Shown in pieces: positions 63,716 to 64,000 of a stretch of 64,000 nt of DNA (its first letter is position 1; each line of letters starts with the position of its first letter). Made by a program: the position numbers and the translations under genes. The notes below the pieces were generated by a model. The model ran no database searches. It worked only from the letters and a program-made list of their open reading frames with translations, and was not told where the DNA came from. The stretch lies in contig NZ_JACJOD010000006.1 in NCBI RefSeq assembly GCF_014695385.1, forward strand, positions 558,001 to 622,000. Reading direction: 5' to 3'. Source of the DNA: Trichocoleus sp. FACHB-46. Lineage in GTDB: Bacteria > Cyanobacteriota > Cyanobacteriia > FACHB-46.

Positions 63716-64000
63716 ATGTTCTCCTTCCTGAAGTCACACACCGAGTTGTCTCAGCCCCTTGCACCACCTACAAGTAGACATCATTTAGTTCGGGCTACCG
63801 CTGCTGAAGTTACCCCTTTAAGATTAGGACCAACGCAACTTGATTTTGAAGATTTAGTGGAGTTTGAGCGCGTAGAAAATCAGTATTTTACTTTAGGAGT
63901 TCAGTTTTGGGGTGCGATCGCGATTCGGCCCTCTAATCCGATCTTTGTACCCAGTTCTGGCTGCTTAGTTTTGATGCCTTCCACGTTTCAGGCTGGCATT
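63716..64000 (+). CDS. Unknown protein, N-terminal 95 residues (runs off the window)
   Basis: Open from ATG 63716 to the window end. The first 40 residues are polar with no signal peptide. Then follow TQLDFEDLVEFERVENQYF and GVQFWGAIAIRPSNP, a pattern I have seen in secreted cyanobacterial proteins in which NQY...LGVxF marks the start of a beta-sandwich domain. This is recognition of style only. A HIP1 sequence occurs within it. The rest of the gene is needed for assignment. Confidence 0.6.
   Translation, partial: MFSFLKSHTELSQPLAPPTSRHHLVRATAAEVTPLRLGPTQLDFEDLVEFERVENQYFTLGVQFWGAIAIRPSNPIFVPSSGCLVLMPSTFQAGI

Noticed and set aside
1-64000. CRISPR arrays, insertion sequences, integrases or prophage genes
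   Set aside because: I searched by eye for regular spaced repeats, transposase motifs and phage genes and found none; frequent HIP1 palindromes are normal for cyanobacteria.

Overview
The window is chromosomal DNA from a cyanobacterium, probably a larger-genome filamentous or colonial one. Evidence seen directly: the palindrome GCGATCGC (HIP1) occurs very often in genes and gaps. The gene set also fits: an FtsQ/FtsZ pair, a Ycf37-type photosystem I assembly protein, a phycobiliprotein-lyase-like gene, an SLH/OprB-type porin, two ammonium transporters preceded by NtcA-type sites, and NACHT, CHAT-TPR and pentapeptide-repeat proteins. I cannot name genus or species. I found no rRNA, tRNA, CRISPR array, insertion sequence or prophage.

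Layout. 1-12.8 kb: cell division and envelope (ftsZ start, ftsQ, ddl, miaB), with a membrane-anchored subtilisin plus a small coupled protein, a thioredoxin and a CHAT-TPR protein lying between ftsQ and ddl. 13.3-23 kb: a GT39-type membrane glycosyltransferase, a NACHT NTPase, a MscS channel, a polar amino acid ABC transporter (fused binding protein/permease plus a divergent ATPase), ispH and a lipase-like SGNH hydrolase. 23-28.9 kb: nitrogen-related block with two amt genes sharing a promoter block, a candidate small RNA, a MarR regulator and an MFS exporter. 29-32.1 kb: a long gap, then a secreted Thr/Ser-rich repeat protein. 32.3-41 kb: pgeF, birA, an M23 peptidase, ribE, a DUF151 protein, an aldo/keto reductase with iron-sulfur motifs, a lipoprotein binding protein, and a lyase gene broken by an in-frame stop. 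41.5-44.7 kb: a small coiled-coil protein, cobT, a DUF2232 membrane protein and a Crp-type regulator. 45.6-50.9 kb: a two-ORF locus coding an acidic coiled-coil protein and an Hsp70/actin-fold ATPase joined at an A10 tract. 51.3-64 kb: sugar transferase, pgsA, rpmI-rplT, a binding protein, ycf37, porin, pentapeptide protein, a beta-propeller-like protein, a 2OG dioxygenase, a permease/TIGR03943 pair and the start of an unknown gene.

The most unusual feature is at 48699-48709. The first ORF of the 45.6 kb locus ends two codons after an A10 run containing A AAA AAG in the zero frame, the heptamer used for -1 frameshifting in dnaX. The second ORF is open in exactly the -1 frame, has no good start codon of its own, and supplies an ATPase domain. 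Programmed frameshifting or transcriptional slippage would give a 1746-residue fusion; a homopolymer sequencing error or a true mutation are the plain alternatives.

Other points of note are the duplicated amt promoter blocks with GTN10AC sites, the intergenic promoter-hairpin-terminator unit at 26738-26834, and the in-frame TAA in the lyase gene. All functions are inferred from recognised motifs without database searches.
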